From positions 1 through 64,000 of the forward strand of contig NZ_AYLO01000011.1 of NCBI RefSeq assembly GCF_000496735.2: a stretch of 64,000 nt of DNA. Direction: 5' to 3'. Of the stretch, positions 15,592 to 25,184 are shown piece after piece. Under the pieces are notes generated by a model, which saw only the letters and a list, made by a program, of their open reading frames with translations, was not told the origin of the DNA and made no database searches. Numbering within the stretch: position 1 is the first letter of the stretch; each line of letters begins with the position of its first letter. The position numbers and the translations under genes were made by a program. The DNA is from Methyloglobulus morosus KoM1 (GTDB lineage Bacteria; Pseudomonadota; Gammaproteobacteria; Methylococcales; Methylomonadaceae).

Positions 15592-16074
15592 TTATAGGTC
15601 ATCGGAAATGACTTCCATCGCAATCAATTGCTCGCGCAGTGCCATGTGGTTATAAAATTCTTTGCTTGGATCGAATATAGGGTCGTTATAAAGCGCGTTG
15701 ACCGCCGCCGTCTCGGAACCAAAAATACGGCACAGCTTAAGGTCGGTCGCGAGCGCGGTAACACAGGCATCAAGCTCGCTGATGGCTTCCGCCTGATAAA
15801 CGTCCGAGCCAAGCAGATAATCGGCTCGATATAACACCGTATCCCCGCCCTGTTGTTCGATAAGCTTAAGCAACAGGTTACGTTCAGCATCCACATCAGG
15901 ATTGTCGGTCGCCGTGCCTAACTTCTCCAATTGCTCGTCGGCAGTCGTCGTGCAGTAAACCATCTGGTTGGATTCAGTTTTGGCCGCGTACACCTTACGT
16001 ATCAAGTCTTCCTGGTCAAAAGCAAACCAGGATTGGGGGCGGCCTTCGTGCGGTATCTCGACTACATAGAGCAT
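15592..16074 (-). CDS. Unknown protein paired with the AAA+ ATPase
   Basis: 160 residues, soluble, no signal peptide. Mixed alpha/beta with a helical C-terminal half (LREQLIAMEVISDDL end). It lies 20 bases before the AAA+ gene and 17 bases after the flavoprotein gene, so it is translated from the same message. A partner or adaptor of the ATPase is a reasonable guess from position only. No family recognised. Confidence 0.75.
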   Translation of the reverse strand: MLYVVEIPHEGRPQSWFAFDQEDLIRKVYAAKTESNQMVYCTTTADEQLEKLGTATDNPDVDAERNLLLKLIEQQGGDTVLYRADYLLGSDVYQAEAISELDACVTALATDLKLCRIFGSETAAVNALYNDPIFDPSKEFYNHMALREQLIAMEVISDDL

Positions 16075-16091
16075 GATATAAAATCCTTACC

Positions 16092-17657
16092 TTAAGCCGT
16101 GGCAGCTTGGCTGGTGCTGCGCTTGACCAACAGGGTGTTGACATTGAGGGCAAATTCGCGCCATGCGGAGGCAAGGTCGCGCCGGATCGTGTCGATATAT
16201 TCATCGGTCGGTTTGTGTTCCTGGTCGAAATTCGATATGGCGCAGGAACTGCGATTGAATTCCAGTGCCGCATTCAGCAATGTTTCATTGAAACCCATAA
16301 ACGGGGTCAACAGGTGCGGGGTCAAATCCGACCTACCATTGACGACGACTTCCACCTCGGTCACGAAAGGTAACTCTTCCAATACCAGCAAGGCCTTTTG
16401 ATAGATTTCATCGACGGTCGCCAACAGGCTAAGCTGGGTGAGTTGATCGCGTTGCTGATCGGCCAGGCGCTGGTTCAAGTAGCGTTGATAGAATGCCAGG
16501 GCATCCGTCCGGTAGGTGTTGACCCAATCGCTAAAGCGGATGACGCAACGGCGATTTTCAGGGGCATGCAAACACGGAGCCAAGCTGAACTGTCCGTATA
16601 TGCGTGCGGCAGCGTCCAGCGCGCCTTCCAAATAGCCGCCGCCATGGCGGGCGGTTTCCGAAGACCCCAAGTACAGCTTGTGATTCCAGTAAGGCTGCTG
16701 CAAATAGGGATTGCCATACTCGGGTTGGCTAAAGGGCTGAGCTTCATCAAGCTTGCTACAGGTATAGGTTTCGGTAGCCCAATCTTGAAAATGCAATTCC
16801 CCATCTTGGGCTTCTTTCCCAAAAAACTGTGCGAGCTGGCTTTCAACCAGTATCGGCAATCCAACTTGAAAGGATATCCGTTGACTGGGCGAAAGCGCGA
16901 CAAAACCACCCAACGCGGCCTTGCTTGCCGTCGCATCGCAAGCATCGAATATCTCACCGAGGACGGCCTGTTCATGATCGGCAGAACCGTTGCCCGATTG
17001 GCCTGCATCGCGCCAAAATGCCTTGGGATAAGCAACCAACGCCTTAGCTTCCGCTGCCATCCAGGTCGGGGTGTTTTCCAAAGCTTGCTGTAGGTTTTCA
17101 TTAAGCGTAGGCTTAAAACTTACCTGCTCAAGCACTAATCGTGGCGGAAGCGCAAGGACAACACGACGCGCTTCAATCGTGCTCCAGTCTTCACCAACAC
17201 GAAAACGCAAGACGAGATGATCACCATGTTCCTCAATTGCGGTCAAGACTTGCCCAAGTTTTATGCTGTCAGGGGGTAGGTGTTCCGCCAAGGCATTAAC
17301 CAGGGATGCCATGCCGCCGTCAAGGCGTTGTGCGCCGCCGTGTAAAGCCTCATCCTCTGAGGTTTCCAGCTTACCGTCGGGATTATCAAGACGAAGCACT
17401 GTTCCGGCATCGTTTTGAGGGAAGCTGGTTAGGCTGAGTTCTGTTATTAAACTTGCAAGGCGTGGCTGTTGCTCAGGCCAGAACCAGGTTGGCCCCAAAT
17501 CCAGCGCGGCGCCTGTGGCTTCGGATTGAACGGATAATATCCGTCCTCCCAAGCGCGGACGTGCTTCAAATAAGGCATAGGGCCGACCTTCCCGCTGCAT
17601 CGTATAGGCCAGCATCAAGCCACATAAACCGCCTCCCACAATGACCGTATCGTGCAT
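16092..17657 (-). CDS. FAD-dependent flavin amine oxidase-like protein
   Basis: 521 residues. N-terminal dinucleotide-binding motif VIVGGGLCGLMLA (residues 5-17), acidic end of beta 2 in FEARPRLGGRI, and the RLDGGMASLVNALAE segment typical of the monoamine oxidase/phytoene desaturase superfamily. It extends about 70 residues beyond usual members with a helical tail. No signal peptide or TAT motif. Oxidation of an amine, or a redox role with the Fe-S protein encoded immediately upstream, is possible; substrate unknown. Confidence 0.88.
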   Translation of the reverse strand: MHDTVIVGGGLCGLMLAYTMQREGRPYALFEARPRLGGRILSVQSEATGAALDLGPTWFWPEQQPRLASLITELSLTSFPQNDAGTVLRLDNPDGKLETSEDEALHGGAQRLDGGMASLVNALAEHLPPDSIKLGQVLTAIEEHGDHLVLRFRVGEDWSTIEARRVVLALPPRLVLEQVSFKPTLNENLQQALENTPTWMAAEAKALVAYPKAFWRDAGQSGNGSADHEQAVLGEIFDACDATASKAALGGFVALSPSQRISFQVGLPILVESQLAQFFGKEAQDGELHFQDWATETYTCSKLDEAQPFSQPEYGNPYLQQPYWNHKLYLGSSETARHGGGYLEGALDAAARIYGQFSLAPCLHAPENRRCVIRFSDWVNTYRTDALAFYQRYLNQRLADQQRDQLTQLSLLATVDEIYQKALLVLEELPFVTEVEVVVNGRSDLTPHLLTPFMGFNETLLNAALEFNRSSCAISNFDQEHKPTDEYIDTIRRDLASAWREFALNVNTLLVKRSTSQAATA

Positions 17658-17680
17658 TAAAGACTCCTTTGTACGTCCAG

Positions 17681-19033
17681 CTAAACTGTTGGCATAACCA
17701 GGGCTGCCCGGAGCACCTGTGCTAAATGCATACTCTCGCGTTGCGCGCCATCACGTATCTGATGTTGACAGCTTATTCCGTTCGCAACTACCCATGTCTC
17801 AGGATTGGCTTGCCGTACGCTTGGCAACAAGGACAGCTCAGCCATCAGCAAAGAGGGCCCATAATGCTCGGCTTCGAAACCGAAGGCACCCGCCATGCCG
17901 CAACAACTTGATTCAATAAACTCGCTCGTTAACCCTGAAACCAAATTTAACAACTTACGTACCGACTTCATCGCGCCAAAGGCTTTTTGGTGGCAATGGC
18001 CATGGACGATGACCTGCGTATCCGGCTGTAACTTGAACGTCAGCTTGAGTTGTTTGGCATCGTGTTCGCGTGCCAGAAATTCTTCCAGCAGCATCGCCAC
18101 CTTTCCGATTGCATCAACTTGTTCACCCAACCCCAAAGCATAATACTCATCGCGCAACATAAGCAGACAAGACGGTTCCAAGCCGATAATAGGTATGCAC
18201 CTCTTTGCATAAGGGAAAAGTGCAGCAACGGTGCGGCGAGCCTCCGCACGGGCTTGCTCGACCAAGCCGTTGGACAGGAAGGTCCGACCGCAACACAAGG
18301 GCCGTTTGCCGTCAATAGGACGGGCAATATGAATCCGGTAGCCGCCTGCCAACAACAGTTCTAGCGTCGCTTGCGCGGTTTCTGGAGCGAAATAATTCGA
18401 GAAAGTATCAACGAGTAAAGCGACCTCACGTCCGTTGCTATCACCCACCGTTTCGCTAGTCAGGGACGCAAGAAAACTGTGTTTTGCGACACGAGGGAAA
18501 GGACGCTTTGCCGAGATCCCTAGCCAGCGTTCTCCCCATTTGGCAAACAAGGGCATGCGTTCACGCAACACGCTTAACCAACAGATAAGCGGATACTTGG
18601 CCAAATAATGCGGCAAGTGTGCGAACAGCCATTCGCGCAACGGCACTTTACCCGCTAACCGCCAACGTTGGGCAAGTGCTTCAACGCGCAATAACGCCAT
18701 ATCGACGCCATTAGGGCACTCCCGCTTACAACCCTTACATCCGACGCATAAATCCATTGCCGCTGAAACTTCCTGCCCAATAAATGGTTGGGGGCCGTAA
18801 TCCCCATTGAGCGCGGCCTTAAGGGTTTGGGCACGATGATGCGTGGAATGGACAGGATTATGCGTAATGCGAAAGCTAGGGCACATGACCCCTTTCTCCG
18901 TGCGCTGGCATTGTCGGTTGCCGATGCACACCGCCGCCGCTTTGCCATAGGAACCGCCGACAACTGGCAATTGGGCAAAGGCATCGCCGTTCCCATAATT
19001 TTCGTAAACCGACCAGTCGAGTTGGGTATCCAT
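17681..19033 (-). CDS. Fe-S oxidoreductase with CCG domains, first gene of leftward NifA operon
   Basis: 450 residues. One cluster region C36/C42/C51-Pro, a canonical 4Fe-4S motif C96-x2-C99-x2-C102-x3-C106-P, then two cysteine-rich CCG domains (CCGRTFLSNG and SCCGMAGAFGFE) with HGHCHQKA between. This is the layout of the Fe-S half of FAD-linked dehydrogenases such as YdiJ/GlpC/GlcF. The FAD oxidase half is absent here; the adjacent flavoprotein may substitute. Quinone or ferredoxin coupling is unknown. The gene starts about 40 bases downstream of a strong sigma-54 promoter. Confidence 0.9.
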   Translation of the reverse strand: MDTQLDWSVYENYGNGDAFAQLPVVGGSYGKAAAVCIGNRQCQRTEKGVMCPSFRITHNPVHSTHHRAQTLKAALNGDYGPQPFIGQEVSAAMDLCVGCKGCKRECPNGVDMALLRVEALAQRWRLAGKVPLREWLFAHLPHYLAKYPLICWLSVLRERMPLFAKWGERWLGISAKRPFPRVAKHSFLASLTSETVGDSNGREVALLVDTFSNYFAPETAQATLELLLAGGYRIHIARPIDGKRPLCCGRTFLSNGLVEQARAEARRTVAALFPYAKRCIPIIGLEPSCLLMLRDEYYALGLGEQVDAIGKVAMLLEEFLAREHDAKQLKLTFKLQPDTQVIVHGHCHQKAFGAMKSVRKLLNLVSGLTSEFIESSCCGMAGAFGFEAEHYGPSLLMAELSLLPSVRQANPETWVVANGISCQHQIRDGAQRESMHLAQVLRAALVMPTV

Positions 19034-19071
19034 ATCAGGTTTAATAAACTTCTAACATACTTTAGTCGTAA

Positions 19072-19086
19072 GCAAGAAAAATGCCA
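19072..19086 (-). promoter_or_regulatory. sigma-54 promoter of the ten-gene leftward operon
   Basis: Minus strand GTGGCATTTTTCTTGCTTA: GG and GC ten bases apart (plus-strand GC at 19072-19073, CC at 19084-19085), with intact TGGCA and TTGCT cores. The first gene starts at 19033. Confidence 0.82.
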
Positions 19087-19169
19087 CCTGAAAAAAATAA
19101 ATAACCTTTTGATATTTATATAAATGTAAAAACAAATAAGGATGAAAAACTTACAAAATCAAACCTGCA

Positions 19170-19185
19170 TGTAGCAAACACAACA
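19170..19185. promoter_or_regulatory. NifA upstream activator site (left of divergent pair)
   Basis: TGT at 19170-19172 and ACA at 19183-19185, ten bases between, about 93 bp upstream of the leftward promoter at 19072-19086. Confidence 0.77.
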
Positions 19186-19220
19186 ATACCTTGCAGATGG
19201 GAGGAGGTTTTATTACAAAT

Positions 19221-19236
19221 TGTTGGAAACCTTACA
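19221..19236. promoter_or_regulatory. NifA upstream activator site (right of divergent pair)
   Basis: TGT at 19221-19223 and ACA at 19234-19236, ten bases between, about 105 bp upstream of the rightward promoter at 19332-19347. Centres of this and the previous site are 51 bp apart. Confidence 0.77.
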
Positions 19237-19331
19237 AACCATCCTATTCTTGTCAGGTTTGCTACCCCATTGGATACGTTATTGAAAAATAAATAACCAT
19301 ATTTATCATAAAGATAAATTGTTTTTCAATA

Positions 19332-19347
19332 TGGCAAGAAAATTGCT
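19332..19347 (+). promoter_or_regulatory. sigma-54 promoter of clpX operon
   Basis: ATGGCAAGAAAATTGCTTT has GG at 19333-19334 and GC at 19345-19346, ten bases apart, with intact TGGCA and TTGCT cores. clpX starts at 19445. Confidence 0.82.
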
Positions 19348-19444
19348 TTTCATTGTAATTAAAAGCCTATTTTTTTGTATTTGGCAGCAAAGCAGAAATG
19401 GTCAAAACAATTGGCTTTTCTCACTCCCTTTTAATGAGGTGACA

Positions 19445-20728
19445 ATGAGCGACGGAAAAAACCATAGTAACAGCAGTGACGGCGACCATTTACTTTACTG
19501 TTCATTTTGCGGCAAAAACCAGCATGAGGCGCACAAAATAATTGCCGGCCCATCGGTCTTTATTTGTGATGAATGTATCGATCTATGTAACGATATTATT
19601 CGTGAAGAAACCCAAGGGAGGGCCTCAGCGGAGACAGAAAAAAAATTGCCGACCCCACGTCAAATCAAGCTTATTTTGGATGAATATGTCATCGGCCAAG
19701 AGAAAGCCAAAAAGATCCTTTCGGTGGCGGTATACAACCACTATAAGCGCTTGGGCTCGTCGGTGAAGGGAGATGATGTTGAACTGGCAAAGAGCAATGT
19801 GCTGATGATCGGGCCGACAGGCAGCGGCAAAACACTGCTCGCGCAAACGCTGGCGCGGTTATTGAACGTCCCATTTGTGATCGTGGATGCGACCACATTG
19901 ACGGAAGCCGGTTATGTTGGCGAAGATGTGGAATCCATCATCCTTAAGCTCTTGCAAAAATGTGATAACGATATTGAGAAGGCGCAAACGGGCATCATCT
20001 ACATTGATGAAATTGATAAAATTTCACGCAAATCCGAGAACACCTCCATTACCCGCGATGTATCCGGTGAAGGCGTACAACAAGCATTATTGAAACTGAT
20101 TGAAGGCACCGTTGCTTCGGTGCCGCCGCAGGGTGGGCGCAAGCACCCGGATCAAGTCAATCTACAAGTCGATACCCGCAACATCCTGTTTATTTGTGGC
20201 GGCGCCTTTGCCGGCCTGGAAAAAACCGTCCGCTTCCGCACCGAGAAAAGGGCGGGAATCGGTTTTTCCGCCGAGGTCAAAGGCGAAACGGAAAAACAAA
20301 GCAACATCGACATACTGCAACAAGTCGAACCCGAAGACCTTATCAAGTACGGCCTGATTCCGGAATTTATCGGTCGCTTGCCGGTGGTCGCCATGCTGGA
20401 CGAATTGAACGAAACACAGTTAATCCAAATCCTGACCGAGCCCAAGAACGCGATTACCAAGCAGTATGCCAAACTCTTCGAAATGGAAAATGCAAAGCTT
20501 GAAATCCGTACCGAAGCACTCCACGCCGTCGCGCAAAAGGCTATCGAACGGAAAGCGGGTGCCCGGGGCTTGCGCTCAATTTTGGAACATGCCTTGCTTG
20601 AGACCATGTATGACCTGCCATCGCTCAATGGCGTTGAAAAAGTCATTATTGATGAAGCGGTCATTCGGGGAGAAGCAAAGCCCTACTTCGTTTATAACCG
20701 CGCGGAACTTCCCTTGGCCGCTTCTTAA
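19445..20728 (+). CDS. clpX: ATP-dependent protease ATP-binding subunit ClpX (nif-linked)
   Basis: 427 residues from the ATG at 19445, which follows GAGGTGA; the frame runs open further upstream through the promoter and should not be used. N-terminal C4 zinc finger (CSFCGKNQ and CDECIDLC), Walker A GPTGSGKT, Walker [11 protein letters not shown], pore loop GYVGED and the sensor-2 GARGLRS. ClpX unfolds substrates for ClpP; no clpP lies here. A second, nif-clustered clpX is known in Azotobacter, where it is linked to turnover of nif proteins, so this is likely a NifA-driven paralogue rather than the housekeeping copy. Confidence 0.95.
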   Translation: MSDGKNHSNSSDGDHLLYCSFCGKNQHEAHKIIAGPSVFICDECIDLCNDIIREETQGRASAETEKKLPTPRQIKLILDEYVIGQEKAKKILSVAVYNHYKRLGSSVKGDDVELAKSNVLMIGPTGSGKTLLAQTLARLLNVPFVIVDATTLTEAGYVGEDVESIILKLLQKCDNDIEKAQTGIIYIDEIDKISRKSENTSITRDVSGEGVQQALLKLIEGTVASVPPQGGRKHPDQVNLQVDTRNILFICGGAFAGLEKTVRFRTEKRAGIGFSAEVKGETEKQSNIDILQQVEPEDLIKYGLIPEFIGRLPVVAMLDELNETQLIQILTEPKNAITKQYAKLFEMENAKLEIRTEALHAVAQKAIERKAGARGLRSILEHALLETMYDLPSLNGVEKVIIDEAVIRGEAKPYFVYNRAELPLAAS

Positions 20729-20761
20729 ACTGTCGGCATTCACTAACCGATAACCAGCACC

Positions 20762-21562
20762 ATGAGCATTCACCCGATATACGATGTGTTGCTTGAGCAA
20801 GCGGCTTCGACCAACTTGGTCGCTGAAGTGCTGATCGGGCTTACCTGGACATTATGCCGGAGTCAAGATGCCGGCATGGGACTGGCCATGAGTCCAGCCA
20901 TCCCAACCCGCACCTTGCCCTGGTCAGGTACGCTGGCAGGAAAAAAAATTACGGAACTGGCATCCCAGATTATTTCCTGGAATCCTTACGAAGCAACAGT
21001 CGCCATGGCGGCGATCAACGCCGTGATCAATCATGACAATCCGCTTTTACTGGCATCTGAACCAATCCAAACTGAACAAACCCCAGCCAATCTCGCAGTC
21101 TTTGAATGGTTTAAACCCCTACTGAATGATAAGCGAATTGTCGTAGTGGGCCGTTATCCTGGACTGGAGCGCTATGCTGCTGAACTTGATATTAGCGTAT
21201 TGGAACGCCAACCCGGCCCTGGCGACCTACCTGATCCGGCCTGCGAATATCTTCTGCCCGATGCCGATTGGATATTTCTCACCGCCAGTTCAATCCCCAA
21301 TAAAACCTTTCCGCGCCTAGCTGAACTTGCTAAAAACGCTAAGCTCGTATTGATGGGGCCGACCGTACCGTGGCTGCCCGAATTGGCTGAGTTTGGGGTG
21401 GATTTCCTCGCAGGCATACGCATCGAGAAGCCCGAAAAACTACGTCAAGCTATCGCTGAGGGTGGCGGTACCCGTATCTTTGAATGCGGTGCACATTATT
21501 GCGTCACTAACTTAGAACTCGCCTCGCGCAAGGACCACCATGCAACACGCCGTTCAGCCTAG
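20762..21562 (+). CDS. DUF4213/DUF364 protein (putative heavy-metal chelation domain)
   Basis: 266 residues. The N-terminal half (EVLIGLTWTLCRS, LPWSGTLAGKKITELASQI, NPYEATVAMAAINAVIN) matches DUF4213 and the C-terminal half (KRIVVVGRYPGLERYAAELDISVLER, DWIFLTASSIPNKTFPRL, GPTVPWLPELAEFGVDFLAG) matches DUF364. The family is thought to bind metals or radical-SAM-like ligands, without established chemistry. It overlaps cysM by 23 bases, so expression is coupled with cysteine synthesis. DUF364 genes recur in nif clusters; a role in Mo or Fe handling is an inference. Confidence 0.85.
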   Translation: MSIHPIYDVLLEQAASTNLVAEVLIGLTWTLCRSQDAGMGLAMSPAIPTRTLPWSGTLAGKKITELASQIISWNPYEATVAMAAINAVINHDNPLLLASEPIQTEQTPANLAVFEWFKPLLNDKRIVVVGRYPGLERYAAELDISVLERQPGPGDLPDPACEYLLPDADWIFLTASSIPNKTFPRLAELAKNAKLVLMGPTVPWLPELAEFGVDFLAGIRIEKPEKLRQAIAEGGGTRIFECGAHYCVTNLELASRKDHHATRRSA

Positions 21563-22472
21563 CGAACCCGACACATATTGGGCCAATAGCCTGCCGACGA
21601 TAGCCTCGTTTGTCGGCAATACTCCCCTGGTACGCTTGCAGCGCCTACCGGGCGATACCACTAACATTATTTTGGCTAAGCTCGAGGGCAATAATCCAGC
21701 GGGTTCGGTGAAGGATCGCCCGGCCCTCAGCATGATACGCCATGCCGAAGCACGCGGTGAAATTAAGCCAGGCGACACACTGATAGAAGCCACCAGTGGC
21801 AACACCGGGATAGCGCTTGCAATGGCAGCAGCCATCAAAGGTTATCGACTGATACTTATCATGCCAGAACACATGAGCATAGAACGGCAAGCCGTAATGC
21901 GGGCCTTTGGTGCGGAGATCGTGCTGGTCTCAAAGACGGAAGGCATGGAAGGGGCCCGCGATGCCGCAGAAAAGCTAGCCCAGGAAGGACAAGGGCGGAT
22001 TTTGGATCAATTTGCCAATCCTGACAACCCGCGCGCCCATTACGAAGGCACGGGCCCTGAGATTTGGCGTGACACTGTAGGCCGCATTACCCATTTGGTC
22101 AGTTCCATGGGCACAACGGGTACCATCATGGGAACTTCACGCTATTTAAAGGAGCAAAATCCTGCCGTCACCATTGTCGGGGTCCAACCCCAGGAGGGTG
22201 CATCTATCCCTGGCATTCGCCGATGGCCTGTTGCTTATTTACCCAAAATCTATGAATCGGCACGGGTAGATAGGATCATCGATATTGGGCAAAGCGAAGC
22301 TGAAGAGATGACCCGTTCGCTCGCCGCAAAAGAAGGAATCTTTGCCGGAATATCGTCGGGCGGCGTAATGGCAGCAGCCTTGCAGATTTCTATGGAAGTG
22401 CGTGATGCAGTTATCGTAACAATCGTCTGCGACCGGGGCGATCGGTATCTTTCTACCCAAGTATTTCGATAA
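21540..22472 (+). CDS. cysM: Cysteine synthase B-type (O-acetylserine sulfhydrylase)
   Basis: 310 residues, PLP fold type II. PLP lysine in [10 protein letters not shown], the TSGNTG phosphate/substrate loop, and the EGAS-IPGI and GISSGG motifs. The short C-terminus and [16 protein letters not shown] segment are closer to CysM than CysK. It makes cysteine from O-acetylserine (or a related acceptor), supplying the cysteine desulfurase. It starts inside the DUF364 gene behind AAGGA and is followed seven bases later by cysE, giving a two-step serine-to-cysteine module under the clpX promoter. Confidence 0.93.
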   Translation: MQHAVQPSEPDTYWANSLPTIASFVGNTPLVRLQRLPGDTTNIILAKLEGNNPAGSVKDRPALSMIRHAEARGEIKPGDTLIEATSGNTGIALAMAAAIKGYRLILIMPEHMSIERQAVMRAFGAEIVLVSKTEGMEGARDAAEKLAQEGQGRILDQFANPDNPRAHYEGTGPEIWRDTVGRITHLVSSMGTTGTIMGTSRYLKEQNPAVTIVGVQPQEGASIPGIRRWPVAYLPKIYESARVDRIIDIGQSEAEEMTRSLAAKEGIFAGISSGGVMAAALQISMEVRDAVIVTIVCDRGDRYLSTQVFR

Positions 22473-22479
22473 CCGATAT

Positions 22480-23295
22480 ATGAATGAGCTTCTACAAAAA
22501 ATAGTGACGTCTACGGCAAAGGAAGGCATTGACACAGGCCATAGCATTGATAAGCAGACTCCGCGCCGTCTACGGTGGCTAAGTTTGCCGAGTGAATGGC
22601 GGGACGACATTCGTTGTGTATTCGGACGAGACCCTGCGGCGCGAAATGTACTTGAGGTATTGACAACTTATCCCGGCATTCACGCGATTCTTGTCCATCG
22701 CCTGTCCCATCGGCTATGGCTATCCGGATTTCATTATGTCGCCCGCTTCCTGTCCTACTTGACACGATTTTGGACCAATATCGATATCCATCCAGGCGCA
22801 GTAATCGGCCGCCGTTTTTTTATTGACCATGGGGCGGGGGTTGTCATCGGCGAAACGGCAGTGGTGGGCGATGATGTCACGCTTTATCATGGCGTAACCC
22901 TTGGCGGCACCAGTTGGCATCAAGGCAGACGCCATCCATACCTTGGCAATGGTGTCCTGATCGGGGCTGGAGCAAAAATCCTGGGGGCCATCACACTTGG
23001 CGATAATGTGCGGGTTGGCGCTAACTCCGTGGTGGTGGACAATATCCCAGCGAATCAAACTGCGGTCGGAATGCCTGCGAGAATAGTGCAGACGAAGGTT
23101 GGCGGGGAAATGAACCCCAACAAAATTGATCTCGACCATCACCGTATCCCAGATGTTGTCGGCCAGGTGATTGCCTGCCTGATGGAACGAATCGAGGTAC
23201 TTGAAAATAAGGCGGCAATATCCGCGCAAAGTACGCACCGCTGCACAAGTTGTGAAGCCCTAACGATATGTGAAACGTCACTGGAGGAATCATAG
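22480..23295 (+). CDS. cysE: Serine O-acetyltransferase
   Basis: 271 residues. The catalytic His pair lies in the hexapeptide-repeat left-handed beta helix, seen as [25 protein letters not shown] and [16 protein letters not shown] (broken here for length). Makes O-acetylserine for CysM. A C-terminal extension after the helix carries a Cys cluster ([12 protein letters not shown]) not typical of housekeeping CysE. Corresponds in context to the nif-linked cysE1 of Azotobacter, which boosts cysteine supply for nitrogenase Fe-S clusters. Confidence 0.94.
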   Translation: MNELLQKIVTSTAKEGIDTGHSIDKQTPRRLRWLSLPSEWRDDIRCVFGRDPAARNVLEVLTTYPGIHAILVHRLSHRLWLSGFHYVARFLSYLTRFWTNIDIHPGAVIGRRFFIDHGAGVVIGETAVVGDDVTLYHGVTLGGTSWHQGRRHPYLGNGVLIGAGAKILGAITLGDNVRVGANSVVVDNIPANQTAVGMPARIVQTKVGGEMNPNKIDLDHHRIPDVVGQVIACLMERIEVLENKAAISAQSTHRCTSCEALTICETSLEES

Positions 23296-23351
23296 TGCGA
23301 ATTAGGCATGATGGATCAGGGATTCCGAGGCGACCAAACCACTCATAATCT

Positions 23352-23367
23352 TGGCGCGCAATTTGCT
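23352..23367 (+). promoter_or_regulatory. sigma-54 promoter of nifA
   Basis: TTGGCGCGCAATTTGCTTAG has GG at 23353-23354 and GC at 23365-23366, ten bases apart. No TGT-N10-ACA was found in the 130 bp upstream, so the activator may be NtrC, or NifA without a canonical site. Confidence 0.78.
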
Positions 23368-23473
23368 TAGAATAAACTATCTGCTGTAAACTTTTGCGAT
23401 GAAAGGGAACGGTAAGAAGGAATCTTAGCCCGTACTTGCCATTGCAAATCAAAACCCCGTTAGAGGCTCGTTT

Positions 23474-25105
23474 ATGAGTTCACAAATGACTAATATTCAA
23501 AGAGATATTGAGTTATCTTCAATCTACGAAATTAGCAAAATTTTATGTTCATCCCTGGATCTCCAAAAGACCATCAGGCAAATACTTAATATCCTTTCTT
23601 CCCATCTCCAACTTCAGCGCACCATGGTCAGTTTGGTGCAACACGACAATGAAGTGCACGTTATTGGTGCAGTTGGGCTGTCTCAGGAAGAGATTGACCG
23701 GGGGCGGTTTCAAGCGGGCGAAGGTGTTATCGGTAAAATCGTGAAAATGGGCGTTCCGATTGTTGTACCTGATATCGCCAATGAACCATTATTCCTCAAT
23801 AAAACCAGGGCGAGGGATCTTTCCGATGATAAACCAATCGCTTTTATAGGAGTACCTATCAAAGCGGCAGGCAAGGTTCTGGGTGTGTTAAGCGCTGACC
23901 GGGAAACGCGTAGCCGCCCCGGACGCATTCAACACGATATGCGATTCCTCAAGATGGTGGCCGACCTGATTGGCCAAACCATGCACTTGCACGAACTCGT
24001 TGCAGCAGAGCGGAAACAGCTATTGAATGAAACATATCAATTGCAAAAAGAAGTGCGTGCTAAACCATTTGCCAGCGATGTCATCGGCCAAAGCCCGTGC
24101 ATGCAAGATATTTTCGGGGAAGTGCGACGTTCTGCGTCAGTTAGCTCAACCGTATTATTACGTGGTGAAAGCGGCACCGGCAAGGAAATGATCGCCCAAT
24201 CCATTCACGATTTAAGCCCAAGAAAAAAAGCACCGTTCATTAGGGTAAACTGCGCCGCCTTAACAGAGTCTTTGCTTGAGTCGGAGTTATTTGGGCACGA
24301 GAAAGGGGCATTTACCGGTGCACAACACGAGCGAAAGGGACGTTTTGAGCTTGCCAATGGCGGGACATTATTTTTGGACGAAATCGGTGAAATTTCACCC
24401 GCATTTCAATCCAAATTGTTGCGTGTTTTACAGGAGCGCGAATTTGAACGCGTCGGCGGGACTAAATCAATCCGTGTCGATGTACGCCTCATTGCCGCCA
24501 CCAACCGCAATCTTGAAGAGGCCGTTTCCTCGGGGGAATTTCGTGCCGATCTTTATTTTCGTCTAAATGTAGTGACTATCGTACTGCCCCCGCTCCGTGA
24601 TCGACGTGAAGACATTCCGGTATTGGCCATACATTTCTTGGATAAATTTAACCGAGTAAACAACCGCCATTTAGACATTTCGACGGACGCAATGAAAATT
24701 CTCACCGATTGTTACTGGCCAGGCAATGTGCGCGAATTGGAGAATTGCGTTGAACGTACCGCCACAATGGCCAACGGTACGGCGATCAACGCCCTGGACC
24801 TGCCCTGTCAGCACGATAAGTGCTTTAGTTTGGCGCTTGGCCATGTCTGGCGGGCTTCGGGCCCCGTACCGGATATTCGTGTCGTCGGCGTCCCCAACAA
24901 CCATCCATCGGCGACACCTGACGTAACCCATGTCGAATCGCAGGACGGGAAGATGCCTGAATTCAAATCGGGTCGTGAACGGTTCATATGGGCAATGGAG
25001 CAATCCGGCTGGGTTCAGGCTAAAGCCGCGCGGCTTTTAAATGTGACACCACGGCAAATGGGTTACGCCTTACAAAAATATGATATTAAAGTTAAAAAAT
25101 TCTAA
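23474..25105 (+). CDS. nifA: Nif-specific transcriptional activator NifA
   Basis: 543 residues. GAF domain (about 20-175), AAA+ sigma-54-interaction domain with Walker A GESGTGKE at 231-238, GAFTGA at 278-283 and Walker B LFLDEIGE at 299-306, and a Fis-type helix-turn-helix at about 513-537 ([19 protein letters not shown]). The end of the central domain and linker holds C413, C425, C445 and C450, that is C-x11-C-x19-C-x4-C, the signature of directly O2/iron-sensitive NifA proteins. No nifL is adjacent. It activates sigma-54 promoters through TGT-N10-ACA sites, several of which lie in this window. Confidence 0.96.
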   Translation: MSSQMTNIQRDIELSSIYEISKILCSSLDLQKTIRQILNILSSHLQLQRTMVSLVQHDNEVHVIGAVGLSQEEIDRGRFQAGEGVIGKIVKMGVPIVVPDIANEPLFLNKTRARDLSDDKPIAFIGVPIKAAGKVLGVLSADRETRSRPGRIQHDMRFLKMVADLIGQTMHLHELVAAERKQLLNETYQLQKEVRAKPFASDVIGQSPCMQDIFGEVRRSASVSSTVLLRGESGTGKEMIAQSIHDLSPRKKAPFIRVNCAALTESLLESELFGHEKGAFTGAQHERKGRFELANGGTLFLDEIGEISPAFQSKLLRVLQEREFERVGGTKSIRVDVRLIAATNRNLEEAVSSGEFRADLYFRLNVVTIVLPPLRDRREDIPVLAIHFLDKFNRVNNRHLDISTDAMKILTDCYWPGNVRELENCVERTATMANGTAINALDLPCQHDKCFSLALGHVWRASGPVPDIRVVGVPNNHPSATPDVTHVESQDGKMPEFKSGRERFIWAMEQSGWVQAKAARLLNVTPRQMGYALQKYDIKVKKF

Positions 25106-25137
25106 ACAGGACTCTTGAACAGTTCCGGATAATGTTA

Positions 25138-25167
25138 TTGTAGGAATGAAGGTTTTCATTCCTACAA
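25138..25167. terminator. Bidirectional terminator hairpin between nifA and pgi
   Basis: A perfect 13-bp inverted repeat: TTGTAGGAATGAA at 25138-25150 and its exact complement at 25155-25167 around a four-base loop. It lies between the convergent nifA and pgi genes and fits a shared terminator. Confidence 0.75.
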
Positions 25168-25184
25168 TCAGGTGCCGTAGAGTC

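Noticed and set aside
16398-17093. 231-codon plus-strand frame inside the flavoprotein gene
   Set aside because: Antisense shadow of a well-supported flavoprotein with intact FAD motif.
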